Positions 8,177 through 17,790 of a stretch of DNA of 64,000 nucleotides are shown here, piece by piece. Position 1 is the first letter of the stretch. Each line of letters begins with the position of its first letter. The stretch is from contig NZ_JAHYBZ010000002.1 of the NCBI RefSeq assembly GCF_019430885.1, forward strand, positions 744,001 through 808,000, read 5' to 3'. The notes under the pieces are model-generated. The model did not search any database. It saw only the letters and a program-made list of their open reading frames with translations, and had not been told where the DNA came from. The translations under genes were made by a program, and so were the position numbers. The stretch comes from Roseomonas alba (lineage in GTDB: Bacteria > Pseudomonadota > Alphaproteobacteria > Acetobacterales > Acetobacteraceae).

Positions 8177-9519
8177 ACGATGCCGCCGTCCTCACCGCGC
8201 CGCCCCTCGTCACGACGCAGGAGAGGCTGCGCCGCATCCTCGCCCTGGCGGCGCCCACCACGCTGCTCGCCGCCGCCCAGGTCGCGGCACTGCTGATCGA
8301 GCCCTGGCTCGCCGCGCGCCAGGGCACCCTGGCGTTGGCCGGCTGGGCGCTGGTGTTGCCCTTCGCGCTGCTGCTCGGCCAGATGACGGCGGGGGCCATG
8401 GGCGGCGGCGTGGTCTCGGCCATCGCTCGCGCCCTCGGCGCCGGCAAGCCGGAAGAAGCCGCCGCGCTCGCCACCCACGCGCTGGTCATCGCCTGCGCCG
8501 GCGCGGCGCTCTTCGCCATCCCCCTCGCCATTTTCCCGCGCAGCGTGCTCGGCCTGATCGGCGGCATCGAGACCGCCGGCGCCGCCGCTGCTTACTCGGC
8601 CTGGCTGTTCGGTGCCGGCGCCCTGCCGACCTGGCTGACCAACACCTTCGCCTCCATCCTACGCGGCGGCGGCCGTCACGCGCTCGCCGCCCGGGGCGTC
8701 ATCGGTGCCTGGATCGTGTACCCGCCCCTCGCCTGGCTGCTCATGGAGCCCTGTGGCATGGGGCTGGCCGGGGCGGGCCTCGCCTTCGCCATCGCCATGA
8801 CCGGCGCGGCGCTGCTGATGGCCGGGGCGGTGATGTCGGGCCAGGCGGGCTTCCGCCCGTCCCTGCGCACGCCGCTGCGCTGGGTCCTGTTCCACCGCAT
8901 CCTCGCGGTCGGGCTGATTGCCTGCGTCATGGCGACCATCGCGAACCTCGCCACCATCCTCGTCACCGCGCGCATCGCGAGCCATGGCGCGGCGGCCGTC
9001 GCCGGCTACGGCATCTCGGCGCGCATGGAGTTCCTCATGATCCCCCTCGCCTTCGGCGTCGGCTCGGCGCTGACCGCGCTGGTCGGACGCGCGGTCGGTG
9101 GCGGCGACTGGCCCGAGGCTCGGCGCATCGCCTGGACCGGCGGCGCGCTCGCCATCGCCGTCACCGGGGTGGTGGGTTTCGCGGTTGCCCTGTTCCCGGC
9201 GGCGACTGCGGCGGCCTTTACCCAGGACCCCGCCGTGCGCGCCATCGCGACCGACGCCCTGTCCATCATCGGCTGGGCCATGCCGGGCTTCGGCATCGGC
9301 ATGGCGCTGTATTTCGCCGCCATGGGCGCCGGGCGCATGGCCTTCCCGGTCGCGGCGGCGCTGTCGCGCATCGCGCTTGCCGTCGGCGGCGGCTGGGTAC
9401 TGGGCGACCTGATGGGCTTCGGCCTGACGGGGCAGTTCGTCGCGGTCGCGCTTGGGATCACCGCCTATGGCGCGCTCTGCGCCGTCGCGGTGCGGCCGGG
9501 CGTTTGGGGCACGCACTGA
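8173..9519 (+). CDS. MATE-family multidrug efflux transporter
   Basis: A 448-aa inner-membrane protein with about 12 predicted hydrophobic helices, length typical of MATE exporters, which expel cationic drugs or metabolites in exchange for Na+ or H+. Two homologous halves are visible: LALAAPTTLLAAAQVAALLIEPWLA opens the first, and HRILAVGLIACVMATIANLATILVTARI the second. AVAGYGISARMEFLMIPLAFGVGSALTALVGRAVG is the conserved segment after the second-half opening. ATG at 8173 overlaps the HxlR regulator stop, indicating coupled translation and shared control. Confidence 0.93.
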   Translation: MNDAAVLTAPPLVTTQERLRRILALAAPTTLLAAAQVAALLIEPWLAARQGTLALAGWALVLPFALLLGQMTAGAMGGGVVSAIARALGAGKPEEAAALATHALVIACAGAALFAIPLAIFPRSVLGLIGGIETAGAAAAYSAWLFGAGALPTWLTNTFASILRGGGRHALAARGVIGAWIVYPPLAWLLMEPCGMGLAGAGLAFAIAMTGAALLMAGAVMSGQAGFRPSLRTPLRWVLFHRILAVGLIACVMATIANLATILVTARIASHGAAAVAGYGISARMEFLMIPLAFGVGSALTALVGRAVGGGDWPEARRIAWTGGALAIAVTGVVGFAVALFPAATAAAFTQDPAVRAIATDALSIIGWAMPGFGIGMALYFAAMGAGRMAFPVAAALSRIALAVGGGWVLGDLMGFGLTGQFVAVALGITAYGALCAVAVRPGVWGTH

Positions 9520-9594
9520 CGCGACGGCTGCTGACAGGAACTGACGCAGCCCCGGCGGAGGATCGGCGCATCGCAAACACGAAAGGCGATGGCG

Positions 9595-9951
9595 ATGCCC
9601 GAACCCGGACTTTTCATCCTCTATGTCGAAGACGCGCCGGCGAGCGCACGTTTCTACCGTGCGCTGCTGGGGCGCGAGCCCGTCGAATCCTCCCCGGCCT
9701 TCGCCATGTTCGCCCTCGACTCGGGCGCCCGGCTGGGGCTGTGGTCGCGGGCGACGGTGGAACCGGCGGCGGCCCTGACCGGCGGCGGCGGCGAACTGTG
9801 TTTCGCCGTGCCCGATGTCGACGCCACCCATGCGGACTGGGTCGCGCGCGGGCTGCCCATTCTCCACCCGCCCACCGTCATGGAATTCGGCCGCACCTTC
9901 ACCGCGCGCGACCCGGACGGGCACCGCCTGCGGGTCTATGCGCCGGCCTGA
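9595..9951 (+). CDS. VOC-family (glyoxalase/bleomycin-resistance-like) protein
   Basis: A 118-aa single-module vicinal-oxygen-chelate protein. The fold is recognisable from FILYVEDAPASARFYRALLG at the N-terminus, ELCFAVPDVDATHADWVARG in the middle and TFTARDPDGHRLRVYAPA at the end, the usual DPDGxxLxxY ending. Members range from glyoxalases and dioxygenases to antibiotic-binding proteins, and this one cannot be assigned a substrate. ATG at 9595 is preferred over ATG at 9589 because AAAGG at 9582-9586 is then eight bases away rather than two. It follows the MATE gene by 75 bases. Confidence 0.85.
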   Translation: MPEPGLFILYVEDAPASARFYRALLGREPVESSPAFAMFALDSGARLGLWSRATVEPAAALTGGGGELCFAVPDVDATHADWVARGLPILHPPTVMEFGRTFTARDPDGHRLRVYAPA

Positions 9952-10009
9952 CGCGGAATGGGAGGCGCCCCCGTCTGGAGGCGCGACGAGACACCGCACT
10001 GACTGAGTT

Positions 10010-10260
10010 GGAGAGGGGCTCTGCCCCTCTCCAAGCCTCACCCCGCCAAAGGCCACAGGGCCTTTGGAAACCTTGACTTGGTGCCCTGCGCGACGGTCGC
10101 GCCACGGTCAGGCACGCGCTTCGTGCCCAACACCAGGACTGGCACCCGGGCACCTCGCATACTTCCGCACACCGAAATGACCGTCGCGCCCAACACCGGG
10201 TACCGGTTTCCAAAGGCCCTGTGGCCTTTGGCGGGTGGGGGTCCGGGGGAGGGCAGAGCC
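10010..10260. repeat. Dispersed hairpin repeat, locus 3: inverted pair (REPIN-like)
   Basis: A forward copy (hairpin 10010-10032, core 10043-10072) faces an inverted copy (core 10205-10234, degraded hairpin to about 10260). The two cores are a perfect 30-bp inverted repeat separated by 132 bases, so the whole could fold into one long hairpin. No gene is seen between 9952 and 10414. Confidence 0.85.
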
Positions 10261-10414
10261 CTTCCCCGCTCCGCCATCACCAGAATCCTCGCGCGCATGG
10301 GGCAAGGCCCTTCCCGGCTCCATAGGTCAGAACGATGCACGGCCCGCCGGATGGGACTGTTGTTCCCGCCGCCCCGGGTTCATACCCGCCCCCGGCACGC
10401 AGCAAGGACCGCCC

Positions 10415-10738
10415 ATGATGGACAAGGATGCCCTGACCGCCTGGGCGCTCGGCAATGGCTGGACGATGATCGGCGGCCATCCGAGCCTGACCAAGCCCAC
10501 CTCCCCCAAGGAGGCGATCGTGCGCATGCTGCTCAAGGCGACGGTCGTCACCATCGAGGTGAAGAAGCCTGCCGGGAAATGGGAGAAGGTCGCCTCCGAA
10601 CCCTATGGCAAGGTGGAGGCCGACCCGGAGGGCGGCCCGCCGCAGGGCCTCGGCCTGGGGAAGATCCCGAGCCTGACCATGCTGATGCAGGAGAATCGGG
10701 ACCGCCAGGTCTTCGCGCGGATGACCGGCAAGGCGTGA
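10415..10738 (+). CDS. Hypothetical protein
   Basis: A 107-aa soluble protein with no signal peptide or membrane segment and no family that I recognise. It is rich in Lys, Pro and Gly in its second half (KKPAGKWEKVASEPYGKVEADPEGG) and ends MLMQENRDRQVFARMTGKA. AAGGA at 10404-10408 is six bases before ATG 10415, supporting translation; a second ATG follows at 10418. It stands between a repeat cluster and the FAD-oxidase gene on the same strand, 64 bases from the latter. Codon use looks normal for the window. No function can be given. Confidence 0.7.
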   Translation: MMDKDALTAWALGNGWTMIGGHPSLTKPTSPKEAIVRMLLKATVVTIEVKKPAGKWEKVASEPYGKVEADPEGGPPQGLGLGKIPSLTMLMQENRDRQVFARMTGKA

Positions 10739-10802
10739 AGCGGCCCGCGCGCCGACCGGGCGATTGACCCCGGCCGGCGCCCGGCGTTTTCTCCGCCTCA
10801 CC

Positions 10803-12230
10803 ATGCCCGACACCATCCCGACCGACGGCCTGCTGGCCGAGTTCCGCGCCCTGCTCGGCCCCGCCGGCGTGCTGACCGATCCCGCCGACATCGCCCCGGC
10901 CCTGTCCGACTGGCGCAGCCTCTACCAGGGCAACGCCATGGCGGTGCTGCGCCCGGCGACCACCGAACAGGTCGCCGCCTGCGTGGCGCTCTGCGCCAAG
11001 GCGGGCGTGCCGATCGTCCCGCAGGGCGGCAACACCTCCATGGTCGGCGGCGCGACGCCGACCGAGGACGGCCGCTCCGTCGTACTGTCACTCGCCCGGA
11101 TGAACCGCATCCGCGCCATCGACCCGGTGGACATGACCATGACAGCCGAGGCCGGCGTGGTGCTGAAGACCGCGCAGGATGCCGCGGCGGATGCGAACTG
11201 CCTGTTTCCGCTCTCGCTCGGCGCCGAGGGCACGGCGACGATCGGCGGCGTGCTGTCCACCAATGCCGGCGGCAACACCACCGTGCGCTACGGCAATGCG
11301 CGTGAGCTGATGCTGGGCCTCGAGGTCGTGCTGCCCGACGGGCAGATCTGGTCGGGGCTGCGGCGGCTGCGCAAGGACAATACCGGCTATGCTCTGCGCC
11401 ACCTGTTCGTGGGCGCGGAGGGCACGCTCGGCATCGTCACCGCCGCGACGCTGCGCCTGTTTGCCCGCCCGCGCGCGAATGAGGTCCTGTTCTGCTCGGT
11501 GCGCGATGAGGATGCCGCGCTCGCCGTCTTCCAGCGTTTCCGCGCGGTGGACGAGACGGCGATCCGCGCCTTTGAATACATGTCGGGCACCGGCGTCGAT
11601 TTCGCGGTGAAGCACATCCCCGGCGTGACGCTGCCGGTCGCCGAGCGCGCCGACCACTACATACTGGTCGACCTCGCCTCGACCCGTGCCGATGCCGACC
11701 TCCAGGGGCTGGCCGAGCAGGTGCTCGGCGCAGCGATGGAGGAAGGCGAGGTGCTCGACGCCGTGATCGGCGGCAATGAGGCGAAGCGCCAGGCCATCTG
11801 GCGCATCCGCGAGGAACACCCCGAGGCGCAACGCAAGGAAGGCGCTTCGGTGAAGAACGACGTCTCGGTGCCGGTGTCGAAGGTGCCGGAGCTGATCCGC
11901 CGGGCCTCGGCGGCCTGCATCGCGCTGATCCCCGGCACGCGGCCGGTGCCTTTCGGGCATCTCGGCGACGGCAACATCCACATGAACCTGGAACAGCCGG
12001 TCGACATGGACGGCGCGGCCTTCCTCGCCCGCAGCCACGACATCATGGACACGGTGAACGAAGTGGTCCGCGATCTCGATGGATCGTTCAGCGCCGAGCA
12101 CGGCATCGGCCGGCTCAAGACCGACATGATGGAAGCCTGGCGTGGCGGGGCAGAGCTCGATGCCATGCAGCGCATCAAGGCCGCGCTCGATCCCAAAGGC
12201 ATCATGAACCCCGGCAAGGTCCTGCCCTGA
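10803..12230 (+). CDS. FAD-binding oxidase, D-lactate/D-2-hydroxyglutarate dehydrogenase type
   Basis: A 475-aa flavoprotein of the FAD_binding_4 plus FAD-oxidase_C family, oxidising a D-2-hydroxy acid to the 2-keto acid. The PCMH FAD domain (about 50-225) shows PIVPQGGNTSMVGGA, FPLSLGAEGTATIGGVLSTNAGG and GAEGTLGIVTAATLRL. The C-terminal half has HLGDGNIHMNLEQP, the metal- and substrate-binding motif of D-2-hydroxyglutarate and D-lactate dehydrogenases, and EHGIGRLK. ATG at 10803 follows an unremarkable leader. The 475-aa length fits D-2HGDH better than the larger glycolate oxidase GlcD, but the substrate is not decided by sequence. It is followed 14 bases later by a glycosyltransferase. Confidence 0.9.
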   Translation: MPDTIPTDGLLAEFRALLGPAGVLTDPADIAPALSDWRSLYQGNAMAVLRPATTEQVAACVALCAKAGVPIVPQGGNTSMVGGATPTEDGRSVVLSLARMNRIRAIDPVDMTMTAEAGVVLKTAQDAAADANCLFPLSLGAEGTATIGGVLSTNAGGNTTVRYGNARELMLGLEVVLPDGQIWSGLRRLRKDNTGYALRHLFVGAEGTLGIVTAATLRLFARPRANEVLFCSVRDEDAALAVFQRFRAVDETAIRAFEYMSGTGVDFAVKHIPGVTLPVAERADHYILVDLASTRADADLQGLAEQVLGAAMEEGEVLDAVIGGNEAKRQAIWRIREEHPEAQRKEGASVKNDVSVPVSKVPELIRRASAACIALIPGTRPVPFGHLGDGNIHMNLEQPVDMDGAAFLARSHDIMDTVNEVVRDLDGSFSAEHGIGRLKTDMMEAWRGGAELDAMQRIKAALDPKGIMNPGKVLP

Positions 12231-12244
12231 CCGCCGCCGGCCGG

Positions 12245-13078
12245 GTGACGGTCGTCACCGTCACCCATGACAGTCGGGACGCCATCGGGGGATTCCTGGC
12301 GGCGCTGCCGGCGGATCTCGCGCTGGTGGTAGTGGACAACGCCTCGGCCGACGGCACGCCGGATCGCGTCGCGTCGCTGCGGCCTTCGGCGCAGGTGATC
12401 CGCAACAGGGCGAATCGGGGCTTCGGCGCCGGCTGCAATGCAGGGCTCGACGTCGCAGCGACGGAATTCGCCCTGCTGCTGAACCCTGACGCCCGGCTGG
12501 CCCCCGGCACGCTGGAAACCCTGGTGGACGCCGCCGACCGCTTCCCCGACGCCGCGATCCTCGCCCCCACCATCCTGGGCCGCGACGGGCACCGCGTCCG
12601 GTCCTACGAGACGACACGCGCACGCCGGCCGCTCCTGCCGCGCCGGCGCGACGCCGAACCCTGGCCCGAGGGCCCGGCCTGCTTCGATTTCGTCTCGGGG
12701 GCCGCGATGCTGCTCCGCCTGGCCCAGGGCCTGCGCTTCGACGAATCGCTCTTCCTGTTCTACGAGGACGACGCGCTCTGCGCGGAGGCCCGCGCCCGCG
12801 GCCATTCCGTGGTGCTGGTGCCGGACGCACGGGTTGAACATGCGGGCGGGACATCCTCGCCGCCATCGCTGCGCATCCGCTGGCGCAAGGCCTATCACAT
12901 GGCCCTGTCGCGGCAGGTCTTCGGGGCCCGCCACGGCCATGCCGACGCCCCGCAACGCCTTCTGCGCCATGGCGGAAAGGCGATCGGCCATGCCCTGACG
13001 CTACGCGGAACGAAGGCCCTCGAAGACCTTGCGGGCCTGGCTGGCACCCTCATCTGGCTGGGGCGCCGCCGGCGCTGA
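12245..13078 (+). CDS. Family 2 glycosyltransferase (rhamnosyltransferase-like)
   Basis: A 277-aa GT-A-fold enzyme. VTVTHDSRDAIGGFLAAL opens the nucleotide-binding domain, VVVDNASADGTP carries the first acidic motif, LLLNPDARL is the DxD equivalent, and FLFYEDDALCAEARARG is the catalytic ED region. This is the WbbL-like subfamily that often adds rhamnose to surface glycans. It begins at GTG 12245, 14 bases after the oxidase stop, with a weak ribosome site, so coupling is likely. It lies directly before the LPS-transport operon and could act on LPS core or O-chain; the acceptor is unknown. Confidence 0.88.
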   Translation: MTVVTVTHDSRDAIGGFLAALPADLALVVVDNASADGTPDRVASLRPSAQVIRNRANRGFGAGCNAGLDVAATEFALLLNPDARLAPGTLETLVDAADRFPDAAILAPTILGRDGHRVRSYETTRARRPLLPRRRDAEPWPEGPACFDFVSGAAMLLRLAQGLRFDESLFLFYEDDALCAEARARGHSVVLVPDARVEHAGGTSSPPSLRIRWRKAYHMALSRQVFGARHGHADAPQRLLRHGGKAIGHALTLRGTKALEDLAGLAGTLIWLGRRRR

Positions 13079-13156
13079 ACACACGGCGCCGTGATGGACC
13101 ATATCCCCGCGAGGCTTCCGGCGCGGGGGACAAACCTCTAGTTTGCCGCATCCTGC

Positions 13157-14308
13157 ATGACCCGCATCGATCGCTACCTCTTTCGCCAGCTCTCCCTCGC
13201 CCTGATCGCCGTGACGATCGGGCTGGCGGCGCTCGTCTGGCTGACGCAGTCGCTGCGCTTCATCGAGCTCGTGCTCGACCGCGGCCTGTCGATGGTCGTG
13301 TTCATCGAACTCACCAGCCTGATGCTGCCATCTTTCTTCGCAGTCATCCTGCCGATCACCACCTTCGTCGTGGTGCTGTTCGTCTATGTGCGCCTGGCGA
13401 GCGACCGCGAGCTCGTCGTCATGCGCGCCGCGGGGCTGTCGCAATGGACGCTGGCGCGGCCCGCTGTGGCGCTCGCCGTGCTGGCCACAGGCGTCTGCAT
13501 GGCGCTGAACCTGTGGCTGGTGCCGCTGTCGCACACCGCCTTCCGGCAATGGCAGTTCGAGATCCGCAACCAGCTCGTCGGCGTGCTGCTGCAAGAAGGC
13601 GTCTTCTCCCAGGTGGGCAACGACCTCACAGTCTATGCGCGCTACCGCGACCCGGACGGCACGCTGCGCGGCATTCTCGTGCACGACGCGCGCGGCGATG
13701 GATCGCCGGTGACCATCCTGGCCGAGCAGGGTCGCATCACGACCTCCCCCACCGGGCCGCGCGTGACTCTGCTGAACGGCGTGCGCCAGCAGGTGGAGAA
13801 GGCGCCGCCGAATGCCGCGCCCGGTTCGCCCCCGCTGCGCCTGAACCTGCTCTCCTTCTCGGAGAACAGCATCGATCTGGCCCGCGCCACACGCGGCGAC
13901 GAGGTCCGCAACCGCGATTCGCGCGAGCGTTCGGTGACCGAACTGCTCGAACCCGATCCCGCCGAGGGCCTGCGCGACCGCGAGATCCGCCGCTTCTACG
14001 CCGAGGCGCATCAGCGCCTGTCGGGCCCGTTCACCACCCTGTCCTTCGCCCTGGTGGCCCTGGCCGTCGCCCTGACCGGGGAGTTCCGGCGCCATGGCGG
14101 CGGATTCCGCATCGCGGTCGGCATCGGCATGGTGGTGGCCCTCCTTGCCTTCGGACTGACCGGGGGCAACCTTGCCGCGCGCGACAATGTCTGGGTGCCG
14201 CTGATCTGGGTGCAGGCGCTGCTGCCCGGCCTCATCGCGCTGTGGTGGATGGTGGGCGCGCCCGGCTGGCCCAAACCGGGACGCCCGCCCATGCCGGCCG
14301 AAGCATGA
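13157..14308 (+). CDS. lptF: LPS export ABC transporter permease LptF
   Basis: A 383-aa inner-membrane subunit of the LptB2FG transporter, which extracts lipopolysaccharide from the inner membrane and feeds it to the periplasmic bridge. The start MTRIDRYLFRQLSLALIAVTIGLAALVWLTQSLRFIELVLDRG is classic YjgP/YjgQ sequence. Three hydrophobic helices precede a periplasmic beta-jellyroll (about 130-275) and three follow (about 290-375). The family coupling segment FVYVRLASDRELVVMRAAG is present. It opens the lptF-lptG-lptD-surA operon, overlapping lptG by four bases. Confidence 0.96.
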   Translation: MTRIDRYLFRQLSLALIAVTIGLAALVWLTQSLRFIELVLDRGLSMVVFIELTSLMLPSFFAVILPITTFVVVLFVYVRLASDRELVVMRAAGLSQWTLARPAVALAVLATGVCMALNLWLVPLSHTAFRQWQFEIRNQLVGVLLQEGVFSQVGNDLTVYARYRDPDGTLRGILVHDARGDGSPVTILAEQGRITTSPTGPRVTLLNGVRQQVEKAPPNAAPGSPPLRLNLLSFSENSIDLARATRGDEVRNRDSRERSVTELLEPDPAEGLRDREIRRFYAEAHQRLSGPFTTLSFALVALAVALTGEFRRHGGGFRIAVGIGMVVALLAFGLTGGNLAARDNVWVPLIWVQALLPGLIALWWMVGAPGWPKPGRPPMPAEA

Positions 14309-15429
14309 CCTTCGCCCACACGCTCACCCTCTATGTCTCGCGGCGCTTCGCCTCAGCGACGGTCGCGATGCTGGCCGCGCTTGCCGCCCTCGTCGCACTG
14401 TTCGACCTGATCGAATTGCTGCGCCGCGCCGCGACGCGCCCGGACGCGACCTTCAGCCTGGTCACAGAGATCGCCGCGCTGCGCCTGCCCTTCGTGGCCA
14501 TGCAGATTCTGCCCTTCGCCATCCTGCTGGGCGGCATCGCCGCCTTCTGGCGGCTGACCCGGTCGTCGGAACTGATCGTGGCGCGCGCCGCCGGCATCTC
14601 GGCCTGGGGCTTCCTGACCGGGCCAGTGGCGGTGGCGGTGATCCTCGGCGCCTTCGCGACGACCATGATCTCGCCGCTCTCCTCGGCCATGCTCGCGCGG
14701 GCGGAGAGGCTCGATGCACAATACCTGCGCAACACCTCGGGCATCACCGCGCTGGCGGGCGGGCGGCTGTGGCTGCGCCAGTCCGATCCGGTTCTCGATC
14801 CGCAGGGAGTCGCCATCCTGTCCGGCAGGCCGGTACCCATCACCGATCTGCGCCCCGGCCAGGCCTTCCGGCTGGACGACGTCACCCTCTGGCGCCTGTC
14901 CTCCGACGACCGGCCGTTGGCCCGGGTTGAGGCACCATCCGCCGTGCTCGAACAGGGGCGCTGGGTGATCCCGGACGCGATCACCTTCGGGTCCGACCGC
15001 GTCCCGTCTCCGGCGCAGCGGATGGAGTTGCCGACGGAACTGACCCCGGGACGCATCCAGGATTCCTTCGCCAGCCCCGACACGCTCTCCTTCTGGGCGC
15101 TGCCGGACTTCATCCAGGTGCTGGAAAATGCAGGATTCTCGGCGGTGCGACACCGGCTCCAGTTCCAATCGCTGCTGGCGCTGCCGCTGCTGGCAGCGGC
15201 CATGGCTCTGCTGGCGGCGGGATTTTCCATGCGTTCCTCCCGCCGCGGCGGGGTGGCGCAGATGATCGGGGGCGGCGTCGCAGCCGGCTTCGCCCTTTTC
15301 GTGATCGACAAGGTGACGGCGGAATTCGGGGAGGCCGGCACCCTGCCGGTGCTCTTCGCCGCCTGGGCACCGGCGGGAGCGGGCTTCCTGCTTGCCACCG
15401 CACTGCTGCTGCACCTCGAGGACGGGTGA
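14305..15429 (+). CDS. lptG: LPS export ABC transporter permease LptG
   Basis: A 374-aa partner of LptF in the LPS extraction complex. LTLYVSRRFASATVAMLAALAALVALFDLIELLRRA begins the first helix, and FWRLTRSSELIVARAAGISAWGFL is the conserved coupling helix. A periplasmic jellyroll occupies about 135-265, followed by three C-terminal helices. The stretch SSRRGGVAQMIGGGVAAGFALFVIDKV is typical of LptG. Translation is coupled on both sides: ATGA overlap with lptF and overlap of its stop with the lptD GTG. The ATP-binding subunit LptB is not in this window. Confidence 0.96.
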   Translation: MTFAHTLTLYVSRRFASATVAMLAALAALVALFDLIELLRRAATRPDATFSLVTEIAALRLPFVAMQILPFAILLGGIAAFWRLTRSSELIVARAAGISAWGFLTGPVAVAVILGAFATTMISPLSSAMLARAERLDAQYLRNTSGITALAGGRLWLRQSDPVLDPQGVAILSGRPVPITDLRPGQAFRLDDVTLWRLSSDDRPLARVEAPSAVLEQGRWVIPDAITFGSDRVPSPAQRMELPTELTPGRIQDSFASPDTLSFWALPDFIQVLENAGFSAVRHRLQFQSLLALPLLAAAMALLAAGFSMRSSRRGGVAQMIGGGVAAGFALFVIDKVTAEFGEAGTLPVLFAAWAPAGAGFLLATALLLHLEDG

Positions 15430-17723
15430 GGACCATGGCCGGGATGCCGAAGACGCTAGCCGGGCTGGGCACGCTGTTCTCGCTGGCCTCGGCGGGACAG
15501 GCGCTGGCCCAGGCCAGCCCGACGCTGCCGATCGAGACGCCGCGAAGCGTCGCCCCGGTCCTGCCGGGCCAGCCCCCCGCCGGCGCGGCGGCGCCCGCCG
15601 CGGCACCCGCGGCACCCGGCGCACCGCCCACCCAGGACCAGCCCGTGACCTTCACGGCCGAGGAGGTCGAATACGATCAGAATCGCGCCCTGGTCGTCGC
15701 CCGCGGCCATGTCGAGGCCTGGCAGGGCAACCGCGTCCTGCGCGCCGACGAATTCACCTATGACCGCAACACCGGCGTCGCCACCGCCCGCGGCAATGTC
15801 CAGCTCATCGAGGCCGACGGCCAGGTGGTCTTTGCCGAGAGCGTCGAGCTGCGCAATCAGTTCAAGGATGGCGTCCTCGAGGGCCTGCGCGGCCTGCTGG
15901 CGCAGAACGGGCGCGTCGCAGCAGCCGGCGCGCGGCGCACCGACGGCAATTTCTTCGACCTCTCCCGCGTCGTCTATTCGGCCTGCGATCCGTGCCAGAC
16001 CGATCCCCTCGCCCCGCCGGTCTGGCAGCTCCGCGCGCGTACCGCGACCCTCGACCAGGTGTCGCGGCAGGCGCGCTATCGCGATGCGGTGGTTGAGTTC
16101 GGCGGCGTGCCGTTGTTCTGGACACCCTACCTGCAGCATCCCGCGGGGTCGGCGCCACGGCAATCAGGCTTCCTCAGCCCGACCTTCGGCATCACCAACT
16201 ACCTCGGTGGCTTCGTCGAGACGCCCTATTACTGGGCAATCGACGAACACCAGGATCTGGTGCTGAGGCCGCAGATCGCGACCAGCGCGGCGCCCAATCT
16301 CGGCCTGGAATACCGCCGGCGCTTCAACTTCGGCGAGATCTCGGCCGAAGGGTCGGTGGGCTACCTCAATGGGGAGCAGAACACGCCGGAGGGCCCGGCC
16401 GGGCACGTCTTCTCCCGCGGCCGCTTCGCCATCGACGAGAACTGGCGCGCCGGCTTCGACTACAACTGGGCGAGCAGCGAGGACTACCTCCGCATCTACC
16501 GCTACGGCGCCCGGCGCCTGCTGAACCAGGTCGCTTATACGGAAGGCTTCTGGGGCACAGACGCCTATGCCCGGATCGACGGGCGAGCCTTCCAGGGCCT
16601 GCGATCGACCGACAACAACAGCCAGATCCCCTACGTCCTGCCGAACATCTACGGCGACTGGCGGTCCCAGCCGGACAGCCTCGGCGGGATCTTCACCATC
16701 GACACCTGGAACTTCGCCGTCTTCCGCGAGGAGGGCACGAGCACCCAGCGCGTCGCGACACGGCTGCACTATGCCGTGCCCTATACCGACGGTGCCGGCG
16801 GGGTGTGGACCGCTCGCATGCAGTCGGATCTGCAAGCCTACAACTACACGGACCTGGCGCTGGCGCCGAACTACTCGACCTCGGCGAACAATGGCGGCAT
16901 CGGCACCGCGAACATCCGCGCCGCGCTCGACTGGCGGATGCCCTTCGTCCGTTCGGCCGGGGAATACGGCCAGCAGGTGATCGAACCCCGCGTCCAGTTC
17001 GTCGGCGGGCCACTGACCGGCAACCAGTCCTCGGTGCCGAACGAGGATTCGATCGACTTCGAGTTCACCGATGCCAACCTGTTCAGCCTGAACCGCTTCT
17101 ACGGGCGGGACCGGCAGGAAGGCGGCACGCGCTTCGACTATGCGCTGCGCGGGGCCTGGTACTTCCCCAATGGCGGCATGCTGGAAGGCCTCGCCGGCGC
17201 GTCCTACCGCATCCAGAACGATGGCGGGCCCTTCTACGAGGGCAGCGGCCTGACCAACCGGGCCTCGGACTACGTCGCGCGGGCCCGGCTGATGCCGGTG
17301 AGCTGGCTGGAATTCCTCGGCCGCGGGCGCTTCGCCCAGGAAGACGGGTCGGTGCAGTTCATGGACCTGTCGACCACCGCATCCTTCGAGACCCGCACCT
17401 CGGTGACCGCCGGCTATCTCTACACGCCGGCCATGCCCTACCTGACGCCCGTGCAGCCGCGCAACGAGGTGGTCGTCGGCGTCAACCAGCAGATCGGCCA
17501 TTGGCGCTTCGGCGCCCTGGCCAGGTACGATATCGAATTGAATCGCCCCGTGGTGATCACCGCCTCGGCCGGCTACGAGGATGAGTGCTTCCTGCTCGAA
17601 GCCCGCTTCCTGAAAAGCTTCGCCGAGGATCCGGGAACCAACAGCCTCTATCCTGCCAATACGGTGCTGCTGTTCCGCATCGGGCTGAAGACGATCGGCG
17701 ATGTCGGTTTCCGGGCGATTTAG
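15426..17723 (+). CDS. lptD: LPS-assembly outer-membrane protein LptD
   Basis: A 765-aa outer-membrane beta-barrel that inserts LPS into the outer leaflet. A signal peptide ending near AGQALAQA (about 22-30) is followed by an Ala/Pro linker, then the periplasmic OstA/LptA-like jellyroll (about 74-180: TFTAEEVEYDQNRALVVARGHVEAWQ). CDPC at 187-190 is the conserved cysteine pair of alphaproteobacterial LptD. The rest is the barrel, with repeated amphipathic strands and aromatic girdles. GTG at 15426 overlaps the lptG stop; ATG at 15435 or 15444 would also leave an intact signal peptide. Confidence 0.94.
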   Translation: MRTMAGMPKTLAGLGTLFSLASAGQALAQASPTLPIETPRSVAPVLPGQPPAGAAAPAAAPAAPGAPPTQDQPVTFTAEEVEYDQNRALVVARGHVEAWQGNRVLRADEFTYDRNTGVATARGNVQLIEADGQVVFAESVELRNQFKDGVLEGLRGLLAQNGRVAAAGARRTDGNFFDLSRVVYSACDPCQTDPLAPPVWQLRARTATLDQVSRQARYRDAVVEFGGVPLFWTPYLQHPAGSAPRQSGFLSPTFGITNYLGGFVETPYYWAIDEHQDLVLRPQIATSAAPNLGLEYRRRFNFGEISAEGSVGYLNGEQNTPEGPAGHVFSRGRFAIDENWRAGFDYNWASSEDYLRIYRYGARRLLNQVAYTEGFWGTDAYARIDGRAFQGLRSTDNNSQIPYVLPNIYGDWRSQPDSLGGIFTIDTWNFAVFREEGTSTQRVATRLHYAVPYTDGAGGVWTARMQSDLQAYNYTDLALAPNYSTSANNGGIGTANIRAALDWRMPFVRSAGEYGQQVIEPRVQFVGGPLTGNQSSVPNEDSIDFEFTDANLFSLNRFYGRDRQEGGTRFDYALRGAWYFPNGGMLEGLAGASYRIQNDGGPFYEGSGLTNRASDYVARARLMPVSWLEFLGRGRFAQEDGSVQFMDLSTTASFETRTSVTAGYLYTPAMPYLTPVQPRNEVVVGVNQQIGHWRFGALARYDIELNRPVVITASAGYEDECFLLEARFLKSFAEDPGTNSLYPANTVLLFRIGLKTIGDVGFRAI

Positions 17724-17790
17724 TTTGTCACAAAGCTCAACCGACCACGGACTCGCTCCTGTCGGCCCCAGCCACTATGAAGGCGCTGTC

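Noticed and set aside
9952..10414. Overlapping short open frames in the repeat gaps (also at 20174-20573, 32467-32780 and 63033-63570)
   Set aside because: They follow the hairpin repeats in both orientations, have no ribosome sites and no recognisable proteins.
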